Below, piece after piece: positions 34,522-46,900 of a DNA stretch of 64,000 nucleotides. Positions within the stretch are counted from its first letter, which is position 1. Every line of letters begins with the position of its first letter. The translations under genes and the position numbers were made by a program. Origin of the DNA: Arachnomyces sp. PD_36 (taxonomy: Eukaryota > Ascomycota > Eurotiomycetes > Onygenales > Arachnomycetaceae); the NCBI GenBank assembly GCA_032988195.1, contig JANTQE010000018.1, positions 318,184 to 382,183 of the forward strand, read 5' to 3'. A model generated the notes under the pieces. That model made no database searches. It was not told where the DNA came from and saw only the letters and a program-made list of their open reading frames with translations.

Positions 34522-36094
34522 ATGTCCTCCACTCGCGACAAACCCTCTCACCCACGGAAGAGGCAAAGCAAAGCCACCAATGGATCGGCGTCGACCGCTT
34601 TCGATGCGAGCACCCAAACGGAGAACGATAAGGACATAATTTCAAAGGCTGGGAGGATCACAGAGTCCCGTAATGATATGAATGCGTCATGGGTAGCTAT
34701 TGCAAGGGGGGTGGTGTTCTCCGCTGTCCCAGCATGGGTTAATATGGGGATTATGGTGACGTTGATATTTGGCGGATGTTGCGCAAATGTGAGGAGCTTC
34801 GACGTGGGATGAACATATTTTGGATGTGGATAGGTTGCTGATAATGGATGGGCGATTTAGGTCTTTGCGCTGGAAGCTATCATTAAGTATGTTACTTGCG
34901 GTACTGTAGTTGTGTTGGAGTTGCGCTGACCACATTGATATAGGGATGAGCCCGGATCTGGTAAGCAGCATATTTACGAGAGAAATTGGGAGTTGGGGGA
35001 CTGCGTCTAACCCGACGAGCAAAACAGGAGCACTTATCACATTTACGCAATTCGTCATTTGCGCCCTTCTCACGTTGCCGTATTTCCTATCGTTTTCGGC
35101 GGGACCGCGATCCTTCTTTCTCGCTCCGCGAGCGATTCCCCTCAAGTCCTGGGTTATATATACCGCCTTCTTTATGACGGTGAACCTTCTCAACAACGCT
35201 GCTTTCGCGTATCGGATATCTGTCCCGCTTCACATTATTCTTCGGAGCGCGGGACCTGTGGCTTCTATGATTATAGGCTACCTGTACAATTCAAAGGTCT
35301 ATACACGGACACAGGTGCTGGCCGTAGGGCTTCTCACCGTCGGGGTCGCTGCGGCTGCGCTGGCTGACGCCCAGGCTCAAGGCAAGCCCCTGGAACTCGG
35401 GCTGAGCGCTGACACCGACGCCTCATCACTTGCCACTTTTGTAACGGGATTTATGATCCTTGCGCTCGCGATGATTCTCTCCGCATTCCAGGGCGTCTAC
35501 GCGGACCGATTATACGAGACACACGGCCGAAGCCATTGGAAAGAGGCTCTATTCTACTCGCACACCATCTCCCTCCCTTTCTTCATCCCTACCTATTCTA
35601 AGGTTGCCGCTCAGATGCGTGCGCTGGTCATGTCCCCACCTGCTCTTTCGGCACTAGCTACATCCGCCAACATCGATAGTTTCCTATCCCCGAACTCTAC
35701 GTCCAGCATACTCGCAGCCTCAGCAACAGCTGCTCCATTCTCGTCATCCCCAGTACAAACCGTACCATCCCTCCTCTCCTCCCTCGCCAACTACCCAATC
35801 TTCCACTCCATCCTCTCCCAAACACCCATAAAAGTCGTCTACCTCCTCATGAATGCCCTAACACAATACCTCTGCATCCGTGGAGTGCATCTACTTTCCG
35901 CACAGTCATCCTCCCTGACAGTAACGATCGTTTTGAATATCCGCAAACTCGTCTCACTGGTCCTTTCCATTTATATATTTGGGAATGTACTGGCGACCGG
36001 GGTGCTTGTTGGTGCGGTGGTAGTTTTCGTCGGAGGTGGGATTTATGGGTTTGAGGGGGCGAGGTTGAGGAATAGGAAGCAGAAGAGTGGATGA
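34522..36094 (+). CDS. YEA4: UDP-N-acetylglucosamine transporter Yea4 (SLC35B family)
   Basis: Exons are 34522-34788, 34861-34886, 34944-34960 and 35028-36094, giving 458 residues. Two micro-exons of 26 and 17 bases restore the segment V-F-A-L-E-A-I-I-K-D-E-P-G-S-G-A-L-I-T-F-T-Q-F, the conserved region between the first two membrane helices. The product is a polytopic membrane protein with about ten hydrophobic segments. N-L-L-N-N-A-A-F-A-Y and V-P-L-H-I-I-L-R-S are typical of the UAA transporter group. In yeast Yea4 carries UDP-GlcNAc into the ER and affects chitin synthesis. A hydrophilic loop of about 100 residues near the middle (Ser/Ala-rich) is longer than in yeast. A paralogous nucleotide sugar (UDP-xylose) cannot be excluded. 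Confidence 0.88.
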
Positions 36095-36977
36095 TGATTG
36101 ATGGTTTAGGGTATTGGCTCTTGTTGTATTGGGTAGGTTGGTGTCTTTCGTGCTCATCCCTTTCCTTGTCCGATTATATATACATCCTTACACGTCTGTT
36201 TGAGCGTTTATAGACCCCTACTACAGCGAAAGAAGAAGCGCTTTGCTTTGCATATTTGTCCTTTTCGTTTCTCAGCTCGCAGGGCATTTTGTTATAGACG
36301 GATGGTATGGAATTGTCTCACGATAGACATATATATATACAAGACAAGGATTATGATTTTGCAGATCGTTTATTTTACAGGAACAACGCGATTTTAGAAT
36401 AGTGATCGAACAGAAAGACAATGCTGCGTATATGTGTAAATGTACATGTTTCCATCACGGTTTCAATCGTGAGAATCAAGAAGTAAAAGAACCCGGGATG
36501 GAGTAGCAACCAGCATCGGCACTGGCGAATACCGCATAATCTGGACCTCTAGGTGGGATTATCCGAGAGGTTCGAACAGCAAACAATAAGAGGGCGAGTG
36601 AGGAATGAATATACAAAGGACAATATGTCGAAAATGGTGAGATGAACACATTAACCGAACGGAGGCGGGAGAACGCACGCGTGAGCACAGAGCGAAGGAG
36701 AGAGAGAATGACACCAATCGATATGGAAGTACAAAGATATGAAGGAGACAAAAAGAAGACAAGACGCAACATCCTAAAATATAGATACACAAAAAGGAAA
36801 CAGCTCTCGCTCGCCTCCTTACCAGATCAGAGTCCCAACAACACCTCTTTCTTACTTTCTTTCTCTCTATTTCATCATCAACTGCGAGGATGGAATGAGA
36901 ATGGGGAGAGGGAGAGAGAGAGAATATGTATATATCACAGAGCAGAGACGAAAACGAAAGAAGAAAGAAAAAGGACA
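36095..36977. other. Convergent intergenic region YEA4/DNM1
   Basis: 883 bases containing two 3' UTRs. It is purine-rich on the + strand at 36640-36980 (GA-rich, that is CT-rich on the DNM1 strand). ORFs here are low-complexity and not supported. Confidence 0.5.
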
Positions 36978-39515
36978 TTACAAAACCTCGCCCACGATCC
37001 TCGCCGCTTCTCTGTACGTGTCGAGGAGTTTCTCACACTTCTCCCTCTCGGCTTTGATTCCGTCGTCCTCGTACAGGAGTTCGGCGAAGAGGTCTTCCTT
37101 GTAAAGTTCGCTGACTAGGCGGTTCTGGACGACGTCTTTGCAGTGGTTGACGAGGAGGTGCATGACTGCTTTCGGGACCTGGTCAGCGATGGTTTCCCGG
37201 ACGATGCCGAAGTAGGAGGAGATTAGGCGGCGGATGAGTTCGGTTTCGAGGGCTTCGCGGTCGCTGAGGGCGGGTTCGGCGTTTTCGTTGAGCTGGGTGA
37301 TGTTAGTAATGGGTGTGTTTAGTGTAGGATGTGTAACTTACAAGGGTGGAGGGGTCGCTGTAATCTGAGTTTCCGGGGTAATCGGGTTGGGCTTGAGACA
37401 TAACCGGTGACTTCATCTCGCTGCGGCGCATGCTCTGGCTGAAGCTTGCTTCCGCAGTGTGATTGACGTGTCTGGATGTTCCCGATGATTGCTGTGCCTG
37501 AGGAGGTGGTGTGGGAACACCGCCTTCTTTGCCGAAGAAGTAGTTTAGGAATGAATCGCGGCCTGGGCCGGTCGACTGTGCGCCCATTCCCATGGGGGAT
37601 TGAGATTGCGATTGAACACCATTGACGGCTGCAGCGATACCATGTTCGGCCGCGCGCCCAACGCCCGGTGATAATCCCCGTGAGCCTTTCTGATGTCGCG
37701 ATGAGACGGATAGATTCTGCATTTTCTCTTCCACCTGGGGTTGCTCTTCGTCTTCCTCTGGGGTAGCTGTCCCATTCACACCGCCGGCTTCCTTTAGACG
37801 GCGTCGCTCCCGTTTCTTTTGGTTTTCAGCGGCCAACGCTTTCTTCTCCTTCTCCTGCTTGGTTTGGATAACGGATTGCATGGCTGCGGCCGCACCAAGG
37901 AAGTTGGGGTGGTTTGTATTGATATAGGCACGCTGGATTGAAATGAGTGATTCAACGTAGGTCGAGCACGGTCCTAGTCTTTCCCTGAGAAGATCGGATA
38001 CAACCTCAATGAGTTTCGCCTGAAGGCGTGGGAATCGTGAGAGTTCCGTCGATCCACAAGTGTGACAGATCTTGATGAGTTCCTCATAGACAAGTTCCAC
38101 ACACCTCTGGCTAGGAATCTCCAGGAGTTTGATCTGGGGCTTAACTAGAAGGTCGAATGCAAGCTCGGGAACAAAGAGGCTTGGTCGGGGACCTGTCGAG
38201 TTCCTGATAGCAGTCCGTATATCAAGGACGGAAAGGTTGTGAGTTGGGTCAATGGTTTCTAGCGAGTTTCCAAAGACAGAGTTGAAGATGTAGTAAATTC
38301 TAGCTCCTCCGCAAAGTTCTTTAGTTGAGATCTCTGAAGAGGTTCCGTCAATAGACGAGATGAAAGAAGATGCGAAACGAGTCATCAGCTGAAGAATCAA
38401 GGAGCCGCGGTGCTCTTTTCCGGCAAATTGCTTGTTACCGTAGCTCGCTAGTTCCTGCTGAGTCTGGCCCATCAACGTATTGAGGCGTGCTTTGATATCT
38501 GGTAGGCGATCCCGAATATGAGCCATTAGAGTGGTATTGAGATTCTTCGCAAGGAACTGAGTTCCGCATCGATTGGCCATATTCCGGTAAGCAGGGTGGT
38601 GCCTGAAAAACTCAGCTTCTGCGGTAAGCGCTTCAGAGAGCGACTTCCCGCTCTGAATATCCTGCTGCGACCGATTGACGACTCCGATGAAGCCCAGCTT
38701 CAATGGGTAAACTCGGCCAGATAGGATATCCATTGCATTCGTTCCGTGATCCATCAAATCTAACTTTGTCAAGACACCGATGGTTCTCCGGCCCATTGGG
38801 TCGACATGGCGCGCAAGTTTCAAAGCTTCCGAATTGACAATATCAACGTTCGCGGGGGAAACCGCGAGGATTATACTATTCGGCTTCGCGATATATTCCG
38901 AGATCAGGGTGCGAGTTTGCTTCTCAATATCGGACGGTTGGTCGCCAATCGGCACCTTCGTTAGACCGGGCAAGTCCACGAGGGTTAAGTTCAGGACGTG
39001 AGGCGAGAAGATTTTCAGGTTAATCGGCTGCCTGTTAATTCCCTTATTATTCCCCGCTATCCTCGCCGTCTCGTTCTCGATCTCCTGTTTAACCTGGGCG
39101 AAATCCTCGAACTTTCGTCCCGGCTGGTGGTGAAATTCCGCCCACTCTCCATGACCCGCTACACTGGCCGCTGTGTGTGGTACATGGACCTCCTCGCCCC
39201 CGGGTAAATCATCTCGGTCGCTGGGAACGTTAATGAGTTGTAGGATCAGGGGTCGCCGCGTCACAATCCCGCTGCCGCGAGGGAGGAAATCCCTTCCGAC
39301 TATATTTTCGAGAACCGATGATTTTCCGGACGATTGGGAACCGACAACGACCTAGGACGTTGGGTTAGTAGGGTCCTTGGGGGCTATTTGGTGATGCTGA
39401 ATAGGGGGTGGCTCACGATCTGAGGCAAATCCAGAGAGTCGCTACCGATGGTATTGAAGACCAGATCCTGGAGCTTGTTGACCGTCACAAGCAAGTCTTC
39501 ACCGAGTGACGCCAT
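36978..39515 (-). CDS. DNM1: Dynamin-related GTPase Dnm1 (mitochondrial and peroxisomal fission)
   Basis: Exons in transcript order are 39417-39515, 37342-39351 and 36978-37292, giving 807 residues, the usual length. The start is M-A-S-L-G-E-D-L-L. GTPase motifs are G-S-Q-S-S-G-K-S (37-44), D-L-P-G and T-K-L-D, all intact. The dynamin middle domain follows, then a Ser/Gln-rich variable insert (about 520-690) where other members have the PH domain or B-insert. The C-terminal exon is the GTPase effector domain (starting about 704, with F-G-I-V-R-E-T-I-A-D-Q-V-P-K). The protein assembles in rings on mitochondria and peroxisomes with Fis1-type adaptors and drives fission. The short first exon, the lack of a PH domain and the long variable region favour Dnm1 over Vps1. 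Confidence 0.95.
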
Positions 39516-40430
39516 ATTGAGTAGCTCTTAACTGATATCCCCAGATTCGCTTTATACCGTCCCGCCGTAAATCCCTGAGTTGATCGGAGAGGAAGGCGAA
39601 AGGGATTGCGGGCGACGATCCAGTCGGACGGAGTGGCGTGAAAAGAACGTAGTATGCAGAGGTTGAGGGAATCTCTTCAATTCAGGGAAAGAGTCATTAA
39701 TCGGTGCTCATTATTAGGTTAATACCTTTTATTTTTTTTCGGCTTCTCTCCGCCAGCGTTTGCGAGGGATCTTGTTTATCGTTGTCGGAGTTTTGTTGGA
39801 CTTACAAGTCTGACACGTGACACCAGAATATTCAAGAGAGCATATTTCTGCATAAATTAGATAAGCTGGATGTGCATAACTTGATGATGTCATGAATAAT
39901 TTCGGTTCAGAAGAGACGAGGGAGAAAAGGGGCTTCTAGGCTTCTAGTATTTGTCTACTACGGTTGGTTGTCTGGGAGTAGGATATAGGAGTACGGTGTT
40001 ACGCGTACGGCCTTATGATATAGTCAAATGTTTAGTCACATTGGGCTCAGCTGCTGACCTCGTACGGTATGGTCATGTGCAGAAGCATCATGGGATACCT
40101 GCAATAGACACAGAACGCCCATGGGAAACAAACCGAAAGAGCATCGTATTTTCATTCTTCATAGTAGCGTGGAAGCAGAGCGCTTCTTTCACCTCAGACG
40201 AATGACGGACACTATATAAATCCATCATTTTTTGGGAAGCATTTTATGCGTGCTAACGTAAAAGAACTGACAACAATCCTACCAGGAGAGAAGAAACAAA
40301 ATGCCAAGGGGCGAGGGGGAAAGGTAGAGGGTGATTACAACCGCCCAAGATAGAGAGAGTCGGCGAATCATTTGGCTGTATTGAGAAAATTGCAAATGTA
40401 AAAGGTGAATCCGCTCGGTGTTCGAAGATA
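39516..40430. other. Intergenic region between DNM1 and ABP1
   Basis: 915 bases holding the DNM1 promoter (both genes on the minus strand) and the ABP1 3' flank. I see no further gene. Confidence 0.5.
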
Positions 40431-42932
40431 TCACTGATTGAGCTGGACGTAGTTGGCGGGGAAGAAGCCCTGTCTGCCGTTATATTCGCCAGACCACCAG
40501 TCGTCGTCAGGGAATTCCTAGAATGGGAGAATACCGGTTAGCTGAGGCCATGACACGACGGAGGGCACTAAACAGTGGGAGCCAAGGGGTTACTTACAAT
40601 GTTGACGATTTGAGCGTCCTCTGGGAAGGAGATTTCATTGTCTTCGCCGGCTTCGTAGTCGTAAAGAGCTGTTGCAGTTGGTCCGTTCCCAGCCTGAGCA
40701 GAAGTTTCGTGTTCCTGTTCATACGCTTGCTCATGGGCCGCGCCAGCACCACCATCACCGTCAAGAACTTCAACGAAGCTGCCTGGGAACAGGCCCTTCT
40801 CCCCCTTCTCGTTCACTCCAACCCACCAATCCTCATCGACCATATCGATTTCCGTAACGTATTCGCCTTCCTTCAATTCAATCTCGTTATCCTCAGCCTT
40901 CTCATAGTCGAACTGCACAACTGCACGGATGTCGTTGGAAGGTGGGGGGACATCTGTTTGGGCGACAGGATGGTTGGCATCGTCCTCGAGTCGGCTCTCA
41001 TCGGGAACTGCCTGGTCGAGAGACCTGACGGGCAATGAAGTAGGTGGGGAGAATTGTTCTGCGTGGGCATCGGTGACGTTTTCATCTGCCGAGCCTCGAC
41101 CAACAGGCATAGCAACACGAATTGGGGAACTTGCGCGCACAGATTGGGGTGTTGGTGGTGTCGGGGATCGTGGCTGCGGTGGCGGGCTAGGAATACGACG
41201 CTCTTCCTCGTGGGAGTCTTGAATACCACGGCCAGCGTTTGGTTTGCTGCTAATGTCCAAAGGTGGTGGTGCAGCTCCAGATGGCTGGGTGTTCGACATG
41301 GGGGGTGGTGCCTGAGCAAATCGATCGCGGATGGAACCGATCCCCTCCGAAGGCACTTGAGATTCTTCAGCTTGTGGCTGTTCCCTATCACCAGTGGATT
41401 GTTGTTCAATATTACTGCCGGCAGACTTTCCGGTATGCGTCGTCTGCACCGGAGCCCAGGATTTGCCTGCATAAGAGCTCTTCCATTCTCCGCCGCTTGG
41501 CTTGTCTTGAGAAGCCGGTGTGGAACTGACTGGAGGTGGTGCACCACCTTCTCGGGCTTTCTTTTCTGCCCATAGCTGAGCAGGTGTTTTACCTGCGCTA
41601 TCTGCGAAAGTTCTACTTGCAGTTCCTACGGGCGCGGCTGGTGGTGGAGGCTTCGCCTCGAATCCGCCAGGAACAGGGGCTTTTGTACCGGTGAAAGTTG
41701 ACCCACCTCCAAACCTATTTGATACCTTGGGCTTGGGCAGGGTGGTTAATCGCTCGGGAGCTGCGTAAGATGTCGGTTCGCCACGGGCTGGTTCGTCACT
41801 CTGGGAGCTTGGAGTAGGTTCTGGTCTGTCTGAGGGCTTCTGGGCTCTGGCTCGAATTGCGCCGATATCAACTTTCCCTACAGGTTCATAGGAGCCCTTC
41901 ACTGGCTCAGGGCGGTCGTCTTTTGTAGAGCCTTCCTGTTGTGCCTGTCTCCTTATAGCGGCTATATCGACTTTTCCAATTGGCTGGTATCCTCCCTTGA
42001 CGACACCCTCTCGCCCTTCATCAGCATCTGGTTGTCTGCCTTGGTATGTGGACGAGGGTTGAGGGGTGGAAGAAAGTTCTCTCATATTAACTTTCGTCGG
42101 TTGATATGCCGGCTGCACCTTTTCGAGCTGGGTCCTGGTTACGGGTGGAGCATCGTCACCCCAGCCATCCTCATCAACGTTCTGGCCCTTGGATACAGCG
42201 CGACGTGGATCAACGAGAGGTGTAGATGCGGCCCCTCCGAGGGTACGAGTAGGGTTAAATGCGGGTTTTGCTTTTACAGGAGGCTTGGGGGTCGATGAGG
42301 TCGATGCGGATGGGGTGTCTCCGGAGTATTTCGAACCGGACGAGTCTGCTACTTTTTGCACAATGCCTTCAGGCGTTAAATCACTATCAGAGCGAGCAGT
42401 TATTTGCACGTGGTAGCCCTGTGATAGTTAGAGATGCCATATATATCGGAAAAGAAGGGTCTCCATACGTGAAGGAACTTGGAGACCGCGGCCAGGTGAC
42501 TGGTAAAATAGCCTTTTGTACGCTCTGGTACACCCTCCCCACACCATCCGACGAGAACGTTCTTGGGCAGCCCCGTGTTCGGATCCCGTACTTTCACGTA
42601 CGCAAATTGTATCCGTCCCTCCGAGAAATCTTCGATAAGATCAACTAGTTCCCCCTCTGCTCAGGTGTATTAGAGGCGTTCACTTGACGATACGGGAATA
42701 TAATATAAAGAACGGGGGACGCACCTCCGGTGCTCTGAACTTTCAAGACACTGTCTTTCCCCGCAGCATCTTGTTGAAATGCGTTTACAAGGGGCGTTGA
42801 CACTGAGAATACCGCCCACTGGCCGTATGTCGGGGACGAAGATGCGGGGCCGGATGGCGGAGGGGCATCGACCACAGAGCGATAGCTCTTAGTGATTGAG
42901 GGGCCATTGGTAGAAAGGTTTAGGGAAGCCAT
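40431..42932 (-). CDS. ABP1: Actin-binding protein Abp1 (ADF-H plus two SH3 domains)
   Basis: Exons in transcript order are 42725-42932, 42469-42656, 40598-42418 and 40431-40517, giving 767 residues. The N-terminal ADF/cofilin domain (about 1-140) includes Y-R-S-V-V-D, W-A-V-F-S-V and F-A-Y-V-K-V-R-D-P-N-T-G-L-P-K-N-V-L-V. A long Pro-rich centre carries P-x-G-x-V-D-I-A/G-A-I-R repeats (for example G-K-V-D-I-A-A-I-R and G-K-V-D-I-G-A-I-R). Two C-terminal SH3 domains follow (V-V-Q-F-D-Y-E-K-A-E-D-N-E-I and A-T-A-L-Y-D-Y-E-A-G-E-D-N-E-I, each with D-W-W). The last intron cuts the second SH3. In yeast Abp1 binds F-actin at cortical patches and recruits Ark/Prk kinases and activates Arp2/3 during endocytosis. 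A start at 42930-42932 gives the canonical M-A-S-L-N-L-S-T-N-G. Confidence 0.94.
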
Positions 42933-43831
42933 GACTCTATCGAGGCCCTGTTGAACCACGGGGAAAGTACTCTGCTCGAAGACTTGGGTTATCTTAATGC
43001 ATTCCGCAACGGTCAAAGGGATTGCAAGTGGATGCTATGAGTATTGGGAATTGAAGGGGCTTACTTCTGATTACACAAAGGAAAAAAAGCCAATTCCGTT
43101 CTTCGGGCTGAACAATTGCAAGAATAAAGAGCGTCAATAGTCCAAATCCCTCACTCTGAATGTTTGCTAGGCAGATAGATACTGAGTCGGTTGTTGTGGT
43201 TGTCTCTCTCGGATCTCGAGGAAGATAAAGGTTGAGGCTGAGGAAGCTGACGTAATGTCGAATCCGTCCGAGTCGAGTCTAGCGTCATAAGGCGAATTGA
43301 GGCTGATGCTTGTCATGTGACATCACGTGAGCTAACCGCATCCGAATCGAAAGACGCGTGATGATTGGTCAGAAAAAGTGAAGCAGTGCCCCTCTTCTGA
43401 GGTTTTTCTGTCAACGTGATCATCGCAAAATCCCCCATCAACGAATTTCTTCATCCTTCACACTTTTTCAACTTCATCCTTCTTCAACCCTCGACTCGAC
43501 CTCCCTCGACTCCCTCTCCGCCTCATCCCTCATCGGTTCCATCTCAATCGCATTCCGCTGAGTGATAGCCACGCTCATCTCTCTCCTCCAATCTCTTCAT
43601 TTCGTCTTTCTCGATCGCGTTTTGGTGCTCTCTGCCCGTGATTCAACCCCTTCCTTATCGGGTCGTTTTCGCCTACTCGCTCGACTCTTCTTCTGTTCTT
43701 TTTTTCTTTTCTCGAAGAAAAAAGAGGCAAGAGTGAGCCTGTACGCCTTGCTTCCTGTTCTACTTGCGTGGTGATTGCCAGAGGTTCAGAGTACAACATC
43801 CAACATCCAGCGCCTGGTTCCGTCCCGTCAT

Positions 43832-43918
43832 ATGGACTTTATCCAGCCCTTGCAGCAGCACATTTGGTCCCTTCACACTACTGTTTCATTCTACGGTTGG
43901 AGCCCAACCTGTTCTTAA
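43832..43918 (+). promoter_or_regulatory. Upstream ORF in the F-box gene leader (28 codons plus stop)
   Basis: ATG 43832 opens a 28-codon frame ending TAA 43916-43918, immediately before a GTAAGG donor. If the leader extends this far upstream, ribosomes would meet this start before the main ATG at 43999. Its translation and effect are inference. Confidence 0.35.
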
Positions 43919-43967
43919 GTAAGGTGTGGGTTTGTTGGATTTCTTAACTCTTTTTGTATTGTTTATA
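43919..43967 (+). other. Probable 5' UTR intron of the F-box gene
   Basis: GTAAGG at 43919 and GTTTATAG ending at 43967 give a 49-base intron with a pyrimidine tract. It lies 31 bases before the proposed start codon. Confidence 0.45.
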
Positions 43968-43998
43968 GGTGTTGGTGCCCTTGAAAGTGCCGAACAAA

Positions 43999-46900
43999 AT
44001 GCCGGACCCCGGTGATTCTCCAGGCAGCAGTGGCTCCTCGTCGTTCAATCCTTATAATACCCCGGGTCATGATGATCAAGCAAATGGTTCTGCCAGCGCG
44101 TCAAGTCGGCCAGTCGAGTACAATTCTGCAAACCACGGTTACCAGCAGCGCCAGCTTGGACACGGCCCAGGTATGGACTCGATGGAAACATACCGATCCG
44201 GAAGGTTTGAGGAACCGATATCGCATCCTGATGAAATGCACCGGAAACGCAAACGCTCCCCAAACGCTCATACCGAGAATGCTTCTCCATACCCAGGAAT
44301 TGGTAGCATGGGTTCCGATGCCAGAGGAAGAAATGATCCAGATTTCCTAGGAGGAAGGAAGCGCGCAAGGCCTGGATCAAATGGCTCCGAATCCATGTCG
44401 CCCGATGGAATCCAGTCTGGGACTTCCTATGATAAATCTACCCTTCCCGGAGAATTATGGCAACACATTTTCACATTTCTTCCGCCAGAAAGCCTGGGTT
44501 CTCTTTCCCTTGTGAACCAGGCTTTCAAGTTCCTCCTTACTGCCGATGATGCACAAATCCTTGCTCGTTCGCCGAGTGAGGGGGCGCTGAAGTACCAAAG
44601 CGCTAATTCCATTTGGTCTATTTCCCGCAAATCTTTCCACCCAGGGATGCCTCGACCCCTTTTTAATTTGACAGAGCTTGAGATGTGGCGATTGGTCCGT
44701 GGAAGCATTTGCCAGTTTTGTGGGAAATCCGGATCACTTGTGTCCTCAACCGATTTATCGCCATTGGAGAAGGACCAGCCTGGAGACCTCCGTCTAGTAT
44801 GGCCGTTTGGTATCCGTTCATGCAGTGAGTGCCTGGAACAAAAAACCGAAAAGGTCCGTGGAATTATGATATCTAATCGGGAATGAATTGAATACTAACT
44901 CTCTATAGGAAATGGATCTTTTGTTTTCCTCCACATTGCCATCTATTCTGCTTCCCGCTCTTCCGTTTGCTCTGTTCACCCCTTCCATGCATTTTATCTC
45001 CTCGATCGCTCTACGTGGATCTCAGTCTTCTGCCAACTTCAACTTGACCAAATACTACTTCAAGCCCCATATCCAGGCAATGAAGCGTGAATTCGATGAG
45101 GTCAAAGCATTAGGTTCTGCCACCGCTGAGGAATGGGTTAAGGGTTTGGAAACCAATGGAAAGGAGAAGCTAGCAGATGCAGCCCGCTGGGAGCAATGGG
45201 AAATGTCAGGAGCCCTAAAATTTGTACGCGCTGGAAAATACCTTGAACCGGAAAGCTCTTACTCCCACACCCCGACAAACCATCAGATTAAAGAATCTTC
45301 TATAGAGACTGGTTCGGGTGGTTTTGAACATCTGGACCACGGGAAAGCTGAGAACAACGACAGTAATGCGAACGGTTCCTCGCTACATGGTGAGTTCCTA
45401 TCCCCACAATCTTTTCGCGGTTCTAGCAATGTTCAATTTGATGTATCCCAGAAACTATAAATGTTCCGACGCTTTATCGATTTGCTAATCATGCTTTACA
45501 TAGGTTCCCGCCTCCCTCCACGACCCTCATCCCCGTCGTCCCATAACCATGTACCATCTCCCTCTCACTATGTTACCCAACCACACCGAGCTGAGCGAAG
45601 CCTCCGTGAAGTCAACGAAGCAAAAGCAGGCCGGAGAGCTGAGATTGAGCGTCGTTGTGCTGAGCTGGATCCTCCTCTGTCAGTCGCAGTTCTGAGTCAT
45701 ATGGAATCGTTCTCGGCTGCGATACAAATTCCACACCCCTTTACGGATAGAGACTGGGGCATTCTTAAACCCCGACTGCTTGCGCAACGGGAAGTTGCCG
45801 AGCGCCGGGAAAAGGAACGCGTCAAACAGTCTCAGGCTCTTCACGCCAAAACTGAAGAGCGCCGAGCGCAGGATGCGCAGTGGAAGGAAGCAAAAGAGGC
45901 TTTGGACAGAGAATGGGATGAGGCTCAGAAACCGTTACGGGACCGCATGGCTGCCCATGCAGATGATATCATTCGAGAGGGCTGGCGCGGAGGGGACGCT
46001 GTGACCAAAGAAAAATGTCCGAAATTTGCTGCCGACGTGCTAATCTACGTCCGGGACAGGTTCTATTCTGACCTTGAGCAGGATGATGCAGATGCGCGTG
46101 CCGCTGGCAAACCGATAGAGGAAGATCCTCCGAACGGCCCTCCAAAGCGCAAGCTCATCTTGGAAAACATGAAATTCATTTTCGACACGAAGATTAAGCC
46201 ATTGACCGAGCGTCATCAGAAGGAGCTTTTCCTTTGCAATGGGTGTGACAACAACGCGAAGTTCTATGGGTTTGAAGGTGTTGTGCAACATTACGCAGCA
46301 AAGCACACCAGTGTTCTCAGCTTGGGGAGCGTGGTGGTCCATTGGCGAGCGGAATGGCCAGAGAAGCCCCCGTTTCATCCAGATCCTGATGCGGCGAAAG
46401 CTCTTTTCTCATCACTTTCGCACCATATGTCGGGATTTCCTGGTGGCCCTGGTATGTATGGTCCAGGACCCGAGCATGGTCATCATCCACCCGGTCCGTA
46501 TGGACGTGGTCCATATGGCGCGCCTTATCAATACCCCCCAGATCATTATCGGGCACAATCACCTTCTATGAATGCGTTCTATGCTGGACAGCAAGGCGGG
46601 TACCCATACCCTCCCCCCCCTCAAGGTTATCCTCCCAATCCGCCATTTGATCACCATGGGCCGCCACCACCGCCCAGCCCGATGTACGGTTCTCAATACC
46701 CTGGCCATAGTTACCCCAGTCCTTACGCCCCTCCAGAATCAAGGGTACCCCCTCCCCTCCCTGGATCTGGCTATCCACCCCAACCACACGGCCCACCACC
46801 TTACGGATCAGCTTATCCGCCGGCGCGCGGGGCAAAACGCCCTGGCGTGCCGCAAAGCCCCAGCCCGATGTCTGAGCCCTATCAGACTCAACTCGATTTT

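Larger units (their letters stand above)
42933..43998. other. Divergent promoter region ABP1/F-box gene
   Basis: 1.07 kb between two genes pointing away from each other. The right half is strongly C/T-rich on the + strand and contains the 5' leader features listed separately. I see no additional coding gene. Confidence 0.5.

Noticed and set aside
36559..37118. ORFs over the purine-rich tract before DNM1
   Set aside because: Low-complexity translation of a GA/CT-rich 3' flank, overlapping the DNM1 last exon.
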